This document shows positions 23,315-43,723 of a stretch of 64,000 nucleotides of DNA, in pieces (position 1 is the stretch's first letter; each line of letters starts with the position of its first letter). Location: assembly GCA_039654915.1 (NCBI GenBank), contig CM077594.1, positions 88,550,893-88,614,892 of the forward strand, in the 5' to 3' direction. The stretch is from Aquilaria yunnanensis. Lineage: Eukaryota > Streptophyta > Magnoliopsida > Malvales > Thymelaeaceae. Below the pieces are notes generated by a model. The model was not told where the DNA came from. It ran no database searches and saw only the letters and a list, made by a program, of their open reading frames with translations. The translations under genes were made by a program, and so were the position numbers.

Positions 23315-32499
<9,185 letters not shown>

Positions 32500-33350
32500 G
32501 ATCGCAGACAACCACTAAAGCAAAGTCCACAAACAAGAGAAAATTACGAGGATAAAATGAGAAAAGAAATCCACAATTCGCACCAAATTTGATGACAAAT
32601 GCATGAAGACAATAAAAAATAAAAGAAAAGAGAAAAAAGGAACCTATCAGCGGTCCCCGTAAAAGACGACAAAAAGATCAAAAGGTACGCTACGATCGCA
32701 GACTGATTAAACAAAGAAAATAGCGACAGAAGAAACCATAAGTACCAGCTTGAAGCTGGAAAAGGAAGCAGAAACGATGATGGAGCGAGGGTTTAGAGGA
32801 GAAAATAGAAACTACGATGGAGAAAGAGCCACGATGGGCGAATGTGGCTTGGTGTTTTGAATTTGACTGGCCGGGGGAGGTCTATGCGTGGACCGGACTC
32901 CCGAGTTCCGTCCCGATCCGGCTCTGCTTTTGCGCCAAGGTTTTTTACGAGGGAGGGAATTCAGAGGGAAAAACGACCCGGTACATGATTAGCCGTCCAC
33001 GGGGATGGGCCCCAGTTGGGTCAGGTGGAGTGCAGGCCCTGTATCTTTTTTCTTTTTTCTTTTTTCCTGTTTTTACTCTTCAATTTCAATATATGCCCAA
33101 TATAGTGCAATTTGTTTTCTTGTTTTTTTTCCCATTAACTATGTGCTGTAAATTGAATTGCTCTGTGTTTCAACGGTATAGAATTCTGCAGTCATTTTAT
33201 AGTTGCTATCACGAATTGCTTATATATATTTTATTGAGTCTCCACACAGGTTGTAGGTTATTTCCTATAAAAGATTTCTTATCTATTCACCTTCACATTC
33301 ACAAAATTTAAAAACACATTTGTATATATGAATCATCATTATTGTAGTTC
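32500..33350. other. 5' flank and likely 5' UTR of the GR gene
   Basis: A possible 5' UTR intron is bounded by a 'CTG|GTACTT' donor near 32747 and a 'TTTAG' acceptor near 32515 (minus-strand sense). From 32850 to 33030 the DNA is GC-richer and may hold the promoter. A 164-codon plus-strand frame at 32817-33311 turns into a Phe-rich run and is not convincing. Confidence 0.4.
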
Positions 33351-33359
33351 ACTGAATTA

Positions 33360-33460
33360 AAGATTAGGCTTAAGCAACACATGCAAAGGATGATGCTCTA
33401 TACACTTGAATTACAACACATGCAAAGGATGATGCCCTATCCACTTGAATTATTCTTATT
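33360..33460. repeat. Tandem repeat 'ACACATGCAAAGGATGATGC'
   Basis: Two adjacent ~40-base copies each carry 'AACACATGCAAAGGATGATG', then 'CTAT', then 'CACTTGAATTA'. Confidence 0.8.
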
Positions 33461-33889
33461 TTCAACATTAATGAAAAAAGTTGTTGATGTTGTTGGATAC
33501 CATGTTATGATGAATTGGTACTTTTAAAATTGTTGTTTTAATTATAGTAACGTTCTTGATAATATTTGTATAATATTTCAATATATATTATTTTATTATT
33601 TTCATGTTAATAATTTTCTTGATAATATTTGTATAACATTTAAATATAGATTGTTTTTAGTACTCAATACAACTATGAATCATATGGCAACTAATTATTA
33701 TACTATGCATCTATGTCTAATTAGATATACTAACACATCCTTAACTCTCAATATATAATCCACTTCCAGCAAAAGAAATTAACAAAATTACCTATCACCA
33801 AAACTCTCTTTCTCCCTTCAAAAATCTGACCTCAAACTCATTGTCACTGATGTGCCACTGCCAACAGATCTTTCGTCATTACTCGCATC

Positions 33890-34500
33890 TACATAAGTGT
33901 CAAAGACAATAATATAAAGTGTCTAAAGAAATCATGAAAAGAGTGTGAACAAATATGTATAAATGTCTGAAATAATATATAGACTATTTGTTCTTTTCAA
34001 TAACATACAAACTATTTGTTATCTACCAAAATGATGAGTAAAAGTGTTTGAAGTAATGAGTAAATATGTCTAAAAATAATATGTAAAAATGTCTAATGTA
34101 GTATGTGATAGTATTTGAATTAATTTACAAATAATTTATTATTATCAAAAAATGAGACATGTTCTAAGCAATAAGAAACTGTCTGATTGGATATTAAAAG
34201 TGTATAAACAACTATTTAAAAGTGTTTTAGCTAATATGTAAATAATTTATTAATTTTAAAAATAAATATTTGAAACAATAAAAAATATCTGAATAAATGT
34301 ATAAAAGTATCTAAAGAAAAATTAAGAAATGTCAAAAGCAATATACAAATAATTTGTTTCCTTCATAAATAAATGTATGCACAAATAATAAAAAATAAAT
34401 GTCTAAATGAGATGCCTAAAAGAACAAGGCAAAGTGTCTTAATGAATTGTAAAATTATCTTCACAAATGAACAAAAAATGTAAATGAATATGTAAACTAA
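33890..34500. repeat. Degenerate satellite-like run of 'AAATGTCTGAA' words
   Basis: At least a dozen variants of '(A)AATGTCTAAA', 'GTGTCTAAAG' and 'ATATGTAAA' occur with loose spacing of about 20-45 bases. It is AT-rich and non-coding, an old tandem or foldback array. Confidence 0.5.
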
Positions 34501-34633
34501 AAAAATTGCAAAAATAGGATAGAAGGCTTGGTTGAAGAACTTGATGCAGTAGAAAAGGTGTCGGCTGCCATGAGATACTCCTCTAGCCAGATCTCATGGT
34601 GTAAGCCACTTTGTTACAAGCAGGCTTTTCAAG

Positions 34634-34636
34634 CCT
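34634..34636. repeat. 3-bp target-site duplication CCT (CACTA element)
   Basis: CCT precedes the element and is repeated at 35563-35565. Three bases is the expected CACTA duplication length. Confidence 0.7.
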
Positions 34637-35562
34637 TACTACAAGAGGAAAGAGATAGAGCGATTGAAACTAGCGACTAAATTTTAGTTGTTAGTTAGTT
34701 CAATCACTAGTCAATCGTTAACTTGTGGGTCATGAAAATTATTATGACTGACTAGCGACTGAAATATTCAGTCGTTAGTTTTAATTACTAGTTTTAAACT
34801 TCAGTCGCTAGTTAGTCTCACATTTTATAATATTTTTGAAAATCAATCGCTAGTTTACTTCAGTTGCTAAATCAAATTAAAACCTTCGCCCTCTCTTTCC
34901 CTATTTCTCATTCTTCTTTCTCCTTCTTTCCTTCTCTATTTCTCTCATTATTTCTCCTTCTTCCTTCTTTGTTTCTTTCATTGTTTCAGTCAACCTCCAC
35001 GCGCCACTGTCGCGTTCTGTCTGCACCTCCAAGAGTTACTGCTACCATCGCCACCTGAGCCTTGTGCTCGATTGTCTTGAAAGCGCCACTGTCAAGAAAA
35101 TTGAAGCTGTGATTGATCTTAATGTGATCGGTGGAGTAGTTACACAATGAGATTGTACTTCTTTTTCAATAGTTGATACCATGGGTGAAGTTGAAAATTC
35201 AAACGATGAAGAAGCTGGAGATGTTTTGGTTATAATAATATATTTGTACTTATATATATACTTAAAATATACATAATGTTATATAAAATATATCATTAAT
35301 TTGAAAATTATAACTTAAACTTGAATTTAATCTAATAATTAATGACTGAAATGATAGGCTTAGTGACTGAATTTAAAAATAGCTAGCAACTGAATTGAAT
35401 GTATTAGTGACTGAACTTTTAGTTTCTATTTTAATAAAGTTCAAAATTTTAGCGACTGATGTATTCAGTCGCTAACAACTAGTGACTAATGATTTTGCTA
35501 CTGAACAATTCAGTCGACAGCGACTGTTTCTTTAATCGCTAATATACTTTTCTCTTGTAGTG
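34637..35562. mobile_element. Non-autonomous CACTA (En/Spm-type) element, 926 bp
   Basis: The right end in reverse reads CACTACAAGAGAAAAG. The left end reads TACTACAAGAGGAAAG, with the first C changed to T. Inside both ends lie many copies of a short subterminal motif, 'TAGCGACTGAA' or its reverse 'CAGTCGCTA', typical of CACTA transposase-binding arrays. The middle has a pyrimidine-rich stretch and a short GC-richer piece (34980-35070) but no recognisable gene. It has no transposase and relied on another element for movement. Confidence 0.88.
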
Positions 35563-37362
35563 CCTTCTCCACCATGTTGAATTTCCCAAGCGAGGCCGCG
35601 ACAATCAGAGATCGTGAGATCACAACGATAGAAAAGAAATTTGATTAGATTGGAGATTAGAGATCGGGAACTATCACTATTGAAGTCAGAATCATTAGTG
35701 AAAAATTCATATAGAATGTCATCCTTTTGTCTGTGAGTGCTTTTCTTTCCGCTTCATGTAGTCAAACTCACAACCTATCCACTGTCCATCATTGAAATCG
35801 TTCTTCATCCCAAATCTCTCCATTTTTTGATAGGCATCCATCTCAGATAATGGAGATTAGAACGGCTCAAAGCGAGAGATTAGATATCAACATGCCCACG
35901 GCGAGAGATCAAAGATCAGCGGGTTGGTGGCAATCAGTAGAATAAAAAGGGCAAAATGGCTACGATGATGAGAGAAAGAGAGACCTCTTTTGAGAAGGGT
36001 AATTTTTGAGGTAAAATAAAGTAACCACTATGCCTAATTAGACATAGGTCCATGATATCCATAGTATATGACAACATTGAGTATTTAAATTAGTTGTTTC
36101 TTGAAAAAACAATTTGAAGTACATAATTTCATAGAAAAATTATGCATAATAACAAAGAAAAAATCATCACCCAAAAAATGTGTAAACTCTTAAATAAATG
36201 ATATGTAATCTACTATTAATATATAAAACAGGACCATATTTATGGATAGACATGTCTTTTCCTTAATCCTACTTATGTGTAATTAACCAAGAGGCGCCAC
36301 ATGGCATTTTTGTTACATTTGTATTTGGAAAAGGTTCACACTTCCTATATTGTCCCTGCCCTAGCTTTTAACTGGTATGACAACTGACAAATTTTGAATT
36401 TGGAAAATTGATCAATCAATTAATTGGAAATAAATCAATTCCCACTTCTATTTCATTTTGTTTATGAAAAGAGTGTTCAATCACAATCTCATATACATAA
36501 ATTATGGTTGACTATCTGTATATATAAATCAAGCACGCAATTCTTTCATTGTTCCCAGTAAAGGCAAATAAGCTGTAGCCTGTGCCTTGATTAGTTTTGA
36601 ATTGGTCAACTTCCTGCAGTTGTCACCATGAACGTCGTTTGCCAACGTCGCCATTGCTAATTTCATAGCTCTTCTTGCTCCATTCTTCCTTAATTCTTTT
36701 TTCCTTTGTCGATCGTCTTACTGACCCTAATCAGATCATGTCATCATTATTTCATACCTAAGATCATTTTTATTTCATTTGGGATTTGATGCATTGGATT
36801 GAAGATGCCATTGGTTGCTTCTACCATCTACTTTTTAAATCTCCAGGGCGATCTTCTTATTAATTGACTCTATCACAATGATGTCGGGTACTATTTCCCT
36901 TCTTTCTCCCCATGACAATAATTTTATTATCTTTCTCAATTTTGTTTCATCCATTTTAACTTTTTTCTGGACTCCAAATTTTCAGGGGAAATTTTCATGT
37001 CTTACAATAAAATTAGTGACGATAAAGCCTTTGGTAATTACTTCTCCTGACCCTCTTATTTTTCTTCTTCTTCATCCGATGAACTTAATAGATTTTTCTA
37101 ATTGATTTGTTTTTTTGTTTGTTTTTTTTTTGTCATGATTCAAGGATGTTTTTTATGCTACTTGGGTTGCATATTATGTGTATAAAGGATATTAAGGCTT
37201 CTCTTTCTCTAATATTCCTCGTATGTAAAGAGAATTACATTGCTAATATACAAATCATTTATATTGCTTCTGATTTTTCTTTTCATTGTGTTTTTTTGTT
37301 GATTTGTCGCTGCTTTGATATGGATAGACATTTTCTCACATGGTTGTTCGTTGTTTTGGTAG

Positions 37363-39090
37363 GACGATGGATCTTCGGTATTTGTGTTTTCTCTTTCTGG
37401 TAATACTCCGTAAGATGGGCACTTGGTTGTTGGTAGAAATGAAGTCAAGTGTCTCTATACTATAAGCCGTTGCAATCTCTATAATACTATTTTGTTGCCA
37501 TTTCATGGAGATTTCTTCCTAGTTCATGGTCTGTAGTCCTAGAGTTAGATGCTGTTTAACATAGTACTACTTGATTTCTTCCAAAATGAACGATACTAAC
37601 ATGCACTTATCATATGATTTACCAACTTTATCAGCAATATAAAAATGATTAAGGCATCATTCATCTAAAATTTATGTATACACACTAGACAATTGAAGAC
37701 TTGAACTATATATTAAAAATGGTGATATGGCATAACAACCTTAGATTTGTCTAATGTGAAAAGTGACAATGGATTATTTCTCTTAATTCCTGCTAGTAGA
37801 AATTAACAGTTAGATTCAGTATTGGTTTTGATAAGATGTGTTTCTTAGATAATCAGGGTGTGTGTTTTGAAACATGAACTTGGTTGAGTTCTCTCCTCAC
37901 ATTAAGAAGGTTTTGCATACACTGCTTAGAATGGTAGTTTTTTTTTAAGGTAATAAATATTTAAGACAAATGGATCATGTCTAGGTTTTGGTCGAACCGC
38001 AGTGAGATAAAATTGTTATTGAGTTCTGCTCAGGAGTCAAGATATATCTTTAAACCTTTTCATAAAAAAGGATAAGTTGACCCTTATTTTGTTTTTCACA
38101 CTTAGCTCTGTTTTCTCCTTTATAGGTTAGGCATCCCAAGATTTTATCATTTCTTCATAGTACTGAGGTTGAAGCTCTTGATGGTTCTACTATAAAATAT
38201 GCCATATACATTGTTAGAGAACCTGTTATGCCGCTCTCTGTAAAGATCAAAGAACTAGGCTTAAAAGGTACACAAAGGTACATAAGCAAAGTTACCTTAA
38301 TATTTGATATTTAGTTGTTTGCACCAAAAGCAATGGTTTAGAATTGGCAGCATATAAGTTTGTTCATGTGCTGTTTTCTACATGTTGCTAGCTTATGCAG
38401 TTATTTTCTCGAAATTGCCTGGGTTGTTAACCAATGGACCTAGTATTTTCTCTCTCTCTCATTTTTAATAAAACTAAAAAATCTTTTGCATCTACTAAGG
38501 TGAGTGCTTTAGCATCTGTCTTAACTTATGTGGGCTGTGGATTTTTTCTATTTTATTTTATTTTATTTTTTCAATGATCAAGATCTTTAAAAAAGGTTTC
38601 TGAATTGCAATGGGTTTTTAATCTTAATTCAAAAATAGAGTTTTATTTTTAATTCATTACAAAAATATGTAAGGATTGGCTAAGTAATAGAGCTAGAATA
38701 AATTTCAGTGTTAGCCTCAATGTAGTAAATCATGAATATTATGTTCTCAGTTGCATTTTAATATCTATAAACAGAATGCATCAGAATTATGGTTGAATTC
38801 ATATCATTTATGTAGTTTAATGTTTTTTGAAAATTATTTGATTCCAGCTAATTGGATGAATGATCTGATACTTTTTTTAAAAAAAAAATGGTTTTAGCTT
38901 ATGATAGTACAAAATAAAAGAATGAAAAAAAGAGTTTGTTTTCCTGGTGATCTTTTAAGTTTATCTAAATCAATTTGCTACATTTGATCATGTGACAGGG
39001 ATGAGTATTATTCTTGAGGATTGAACCAGATTGCTAAGGTAGTGAGCTTTCTAAATAATGACTATAAAATTGTGTGTTCATTTTAAGTAA
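37363..39090 (+). pseudogene. Captured SCY1-like (SCYL) pseudokinase gene fragment inside the Helitron
   Basis: Three decayed exons keep their splice signals. 37363 to about 37461 reads 'DDGSSVFVFSLSG' then, after an in-frame TAA, 'DGHLVVGRNEVK'. 38126-38277 is open throughout ('VRHPKILSFLHSTEVEALDG' and 'MPLSVKIKELGLKG'). 38999 to about 39090 reads 'DEYYS', a TGA, then 'GLNQIAKVVSFLNND'. The order and wording match the N-terminal pseudokinase part of plant SCY1-like proteins, which act in membrane traffic. The upstream first exon and everything downstream are missing. It is a fragment that cannot be translated whole. Confidence 0.75.
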
Positions 39091-40766
39091 TTGAAATTTA
39101 AGGAACTGATATCTGATAGCATGTCTTAAAATTTATTTATTTTTATACTCTGCTAATATAATTCTTTATCTGTTTCAAGAAATTATTGAGCAATATGTTC
39201 ACATGCAGTAGTCTTGCATCAGTTTTTTATAGTTGTAATAAACATATTTTTTCCTTTAACATCTTGATTTTTGAAAAGTACTATTCTACATATCCTTACT
39301 TCATTTACCCTAGTTAACTATAGAACTAATCATTGATGTTTCTGTGTTGTGTTTTTTTTTTTTTTGCCTCTTTCTCTTCTAGGAGCATTTTGTACCATTT
39401 TGTTCATCTCAATTGAAAACAAGGTTTGTCTTTTATAAAACATAAATAGATTCACACCTTCTTTCTTGTCTGGTAAAATACCATTTTGGATATACAATTT
39501 TATATATTTTACCTGTTTCTTCTTATCTCCAAGTTACAGAATTATGCTAAGTATTTATGGGTTGTCAAGCCGGTAAAATTAATTTAAACTCAGAGATCTA
39601 TGTTTTTATTTGTCTTGGTATATCATATTGAAGGTTTATAGGTCAAGTCAAGAAAATGATATGGAAACAGAGTACTTGGGAAAAAAAAAAAAAGATAAGA
39701 GAAAAGAAATTGAGGGCATATGCACCTTCAGTCGATACTTAATCCATATGGCCTTCATTGTTAATGGGATGGTTACTTGCTTACTGTTACTATTGTTTTT
39801 TTTTAATAGAAAACTCAATACTGTATTAGAGAAGGATATCTTAATAAGAAGATGATATGTCATATATGGAAGTTTTATTGCTCTTTTCATCATTAACTTG
39901 TAGGTTTTTAAACCATGGGTTGTTAATTAATTACTACTAAGTTTATGGGAGGGAAGGGTGTAATTTAACCAAAAGATGCTCACAATAGTTTACATGGTAA
40001 ACTTGTATGAACTAGTTCATTGGATTCTGCATTTTTTGGTTTAAACGAAAGAAATAATTAGTATTTATTTGTAAAAATAAAGGAAACAATGTTAATCATC
40101 CTTTATTTGAAAAGAAAATGTCTATTTTTTGGAATATAATTCAAACAATATGCTCTTTAACAATCTACAAAAATGCCACAATCAGCATATTAAAGGTCAA
40201 AATCTTTGATAGGCCTGGTTCGATGAAAGAAACAAAGCATTTCATATTCTCTATTTAAGAATCTCTTACTTATGGTAATAGCTAATTGCATTTATACTTC
40301 CAAAAAGAAAATGTGTTTGCATTGCTTAGCTTCCAAATTGAATTATGCCATTTATTGTGGAATTCCTATGGTTAATTCCAATCCATAATTAATTAATGAA
40401 TTCAGAATTTCTACTTTCTACTTGCGCAACTTAAGTTATATGCTAGAAAAATTTTAGCAAACACTTGAAATTGGAAATTAATTTATTTAGAAAGTGAAAT
40501 TTGTTATATGTGTGTATGTGTGTATTCTTAATTTGGTATAATTCACAAAAAAGGGATGTGCCAAGTGCTAACTATTTTGAGTCAACTTGAGTACGCAATC
40601 TAATCACAAAAATATAATAAACAATATGTTAGACTGATAGATGTTTGCCCCTTTGAATATGTTATAAAGTAATAACATTTTTTGTTAAATTGTATATTGC
40701 TGTGCTGGGTCTTCTATTTTAACATTTTATTTTTTAATTACAAGTGCATTGGTTTATATTTTTACT

Positions 40767-40793
40767 CCCGAGAACGTCGGGTATTAAAGCTAG
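40767..40793 (+). other. Helitron 3' terminal hairpin and CTAG end
   Basis: Stem CCCGA/TCGGG with loop GAACG, then TATTAAAG, then CTAG. This structure is thought to mark the end of rolling-circle transfer. Confidence 0.85.
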
Positions 40794-41288
40794 TTATGAC
40801 TAAATAACATGTAATTCAAGATAAATGAACCTGAAAATGAGCACACAATTTAGAAATTAAAACTATGTACCAGTTGCTGGCTTGGATTACTGATCCTGAC
40901 CAATACATTTTTTGCCTTTTTTTTTTTTTTTGCTTTTCCTTAGGTCATGGTCTACCACCTTCTGAGTCCCTGTAGATTTTTTTTTAAATTATTTTAGTCC
41001 TTAAATTATTCCATCTAACCACTAGACCTTGAGAGAATATGAAGGTACTGGCAATGTCAACAGATATGCAAGTTTGAGGACTTCATCTGTCAAAAATAAA
41101 AACTATAAAGGCTTTTTTCAGTTTTTGTCTTTTTGGCATTTTTCTTTTTCAATCCATTTCATTCCCTGGGCCATTGATGTTTTTAATTTCTGTCCGAAAA
41201 TTATTTATGTTTGTCATTTTGGTTATTTTCTTACCTTTTTCTTTTCCTTTTTTTTTGTATTTATTAATTCAATGTTAAACTTTTATTA

Positions 41289-41293
41289 CCCAT
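41289..41293. repeat. Target-site duplication CCCAT (left, Ogre-like element)
   Basis: CCCAT is repeated exactly at 56182-56186, directly after the 3' LTR. Confidence 0.9.
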
Positions 41294-43054
41294 TGTTGAC
41301 ACCCAATTTTATCCGGGCACTGACTTTTGTTTAAGTTTTAGGCTGGGAAAATTAGTTTAGGAGTATTTTGATTTTTATAGGGGCATTTTAGTCTTTTTAG
41401 GTAATTATCGATTTTTGGGAGTTTAAAGTGGTCATTTAGGGTAGAAATAGGAGTTAATTTAGTTTAGGTACTAATTTGGAGTCTTAAAAGTGTTGTGGGG
41501 TCAATTTGGGAAAAGAGAAAGTTTGGGAGAAAATGGGAGATTTTTAGAAAGTTTTGAGCAAAATTCAAAGGTTTGGGGCAAATCTGTCAAGTTTGAAGAG
41601 TTTTAGTCAAATCTGGCGATTTTGAGGGATTTCAGGAAAATCTGGGACTTTTTGCAAAGTTTTGGGCTAATCTGACGATTTCTGAAAGTATAGGGTTCAG
41701 AGTGAAATTCGCACAGAATTTAGGACTTGAATCAGCATTTTTCCCAAAAATCTTAAAAATTGAATTTGGGCCAGTTTTAAACAAGGAAAACCTAGTTAAT
41801 CTCGACTAGGACTCTCTAATATAAACATGTGACACTAGTGGCTCGAAAAACGGAGAGAGACGAAGCCCTAAGCTCCCAGTCCCGAAAAAGGGAAAACTGC
41901 AACTCTAAACCCTGCCTCTCCTCCCTTCTTCCCAGAAACCCTATGCTTCTCCCCCATTGCGCCGCCACCCTTGGTACTTCCCCTCCGTCAGTTGTCGTCT
42001 TCCAGTCTCAAGCCTTCGTCTTCCTCTCCCGTTCGTCGACCACCCTTCTCCGTCGTCTCTCCGTCAACCCCTCCTAGCCCGACGCCGCCGTCCCTTGCAC
42101 TGGGCTCCCCGGCCACCCGTCGCGTCACCATCCATCGTCGGCCAGCCGTTCGCGTCGTCGCCGCCATCGCCGCCTCGTCTCGTCGTCGCCGTCGTCCTCC
42201 CCAACCGCCCGAGCGCCGGTGCTCCCTCCGCCGCCAGCTGCTCATCGTCTGACCGCCGAATCGAAGAGGATCCGAAATCAGACCCGTTTCAGAACCCAGA
42301 TTCGACCCGCCCAGTCAACTTTTCGGTAAAACCCCTCCTTAACCCTTCATCTTTTTATTTCATTCATAAAAGTCACTAACGTTCTTCTATTTGCAGATCA
42401 ATCATTGACAGCAAGTTTTTATTTTCTTTGTTTTCTTGTTTTTTGTTTGTTTGTTTTGGACACCCATTAAATTTAGTCATTAATTTCACCTAGCATGTTT
42501 TTGTTTATTTTATTTTGTTAAATTACCTCAGTCATCTTTTATTTTTATTAACTAACTTTGGGATTATGCAATTTGGTTTTAGGATCTCATAATGTGTCTT
42601 AGAATAAATAATAATTAATTTTTTTTTATTGCTTAGTTTTTTTTTTATTTTTCTTATTATCTAGACATTAGCAAGAAATCAAATGAAGATAACTCTTTTT
42701 TTTATTTTTAGTATTTGACATTTATTTTTTAGGATGTTCGTTCTCGTTGGTTTGATAAAATCCCGAGACGGATTATTTGTTCCATATTCGGTTGGTCTGA
42801 TAAGATCCCCGGTTTGGAATTAAAAATTAGATAAAAATTCATAAAAATCACTTTAAATCAAAGATTAGATCAAGAAATAAATGGTTAGGAAAAGGTAAAA
42901 CTGAACCCCATGGTACCAATTCCCGGGCGCTTTAATAGAGTTATTTTAGCGTAACCGACTCACGATCGTAGAATCTCTCGCAGACCATTTTTCAGGTATC
43001 CAATCGACCTAGGAAAATTGATTGGTGGCGACTCCTAAAAATCACGTTGCTACA
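41294..43054 (+). repeat. 5' LTR (1,761 bp)
   Basis: It starts TGTTGACACCC and ends TTGCTACA. A TATAAA box lies at 41820-41825 and a GC-rich leader follows (41870-42260). The small open frames in the GC-rich part (for example 41957-42379) are identical in layout in the other LTR and are not separate genes. Confidence 0.95.
41820..41825 (+). promoter_or_regulatory. TATA box in the 5' LTR
   Basis: TATAAA in 'CTAATATAAACATG'. The equivalent in the 3' LTR is at 54948-54953. It would mark the U3/R boundary a few dozen bases downstream. Confidence 0.6.
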
Positions 43055-43057
43055 GCT

Positions 43058-43075
43058 TGGCGACTCCATTGGGGA
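43058..43075 (+). other. Primer-binding site (probably tRNA-Arg)
   Basis: TGGCGACTCCATTGGGGA begins three bases after the 5' LTR. It opens with TGG, as needed to pair with a tRNA CCA end. This wording is the one I know from Ogre-type elements primed by tRNA-Arg. The tRNA identity is from memory. Confidence 0.75.
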
Positions 43076-43723
43076 CGAGTCTAGCCATAAAGGTTTAGTT
43101 TTGTTTCTTTTTCTGCCTTGTTTGTCTCTCGATATACTGATTCGATGTGCTGTGTTGTCTTTTTAGGTTGGTGCATGCACACACTTCGGCATGCATAATG
43201 AGCTCAATACCCAAGCTCACTCCAACCAAGTTTTGCAAAATACCCGGGTTAGGCTAGTCGTGTGAGACGATAGTTTCCACGCTTTTTCTAATCCGTAGTA
43301 GTAAGTAGTGTTGCCCGAGTGTGACAATAGTCACCCCATGTGACCATGAAAACTACGAATTGAATTAATCCTTCCTTACGTAACCCTTGTGGGTGAGGAA
43401 TTGAACATTTTCTAGTCCGATAGGACTTAGTAAGAGGGATTCGAGAACCAACCCATAACCATTCTTTTCAAAAACTACCCACGCATATAGCGGCCACAGA
43501 TCTATCCACTAGGACTACCGTAATAAAACACAGCCTATTTATTGCTAACTCTTTTGTCAAACTAACCACTTTGTGCTTTGTTAGTACACTTGCTTTCTTT
43601 ATAACATTGATTTATCTTTCCACAGTAGCTCATTATTTTGCTATGTTACTAACTCTCTTCAAGTTATTGTTCTCTTTGCATGCATTGCACTATAGGAAAG
43701 CATTTAGCGCAACCTCCATCACC

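Larger units (their letters stand above)
36209..40793 (+). mobile_element. Helitron (4,585 bp) carrying host gene fragments
   Basis: The 5' end is TCTACTATTAATATATAAA, directly after an A. The 3' end is a small hairpin (CCCGA, 5-base loop, TCGGG at 40767-40781), then eight AT-rich bases, then CTAG followed by T. This is the A|TC...CTRR|T architecture of Helitrons, with no target duplication. No Rep-helicase was found, so it is non-autonomous. It contains captured exons in the same orientation (see pseudogene entry). The rest is AT-rich, with poly(T) runs and intron-like spacers. Confidence 0.85.

Noticed and set aside
32817..33311. 164-codon plus-strand frame opposite the GR start
   Set aside because: It covers the promoter side of GR, soon turns into Phe runs from poly(T), and matches no family I know.
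41957..42379. 140-codon plus-strand frame in a GC-rich block, repeated at 55085-55498
   Set aside because: It lies in both LTRs, has Ser/Pro/Arg-rich content in every frame, and carries a 9-base length change between copies. It is LTR leader sequence, not a gene.
43571..43723. Upstream extension of ORF1 of the Ogre-like element
   Set aside because: It is hydrophobic and T-rich before the ATG at 43724, with no domain similarity. The ATG at 43724 has a better context.
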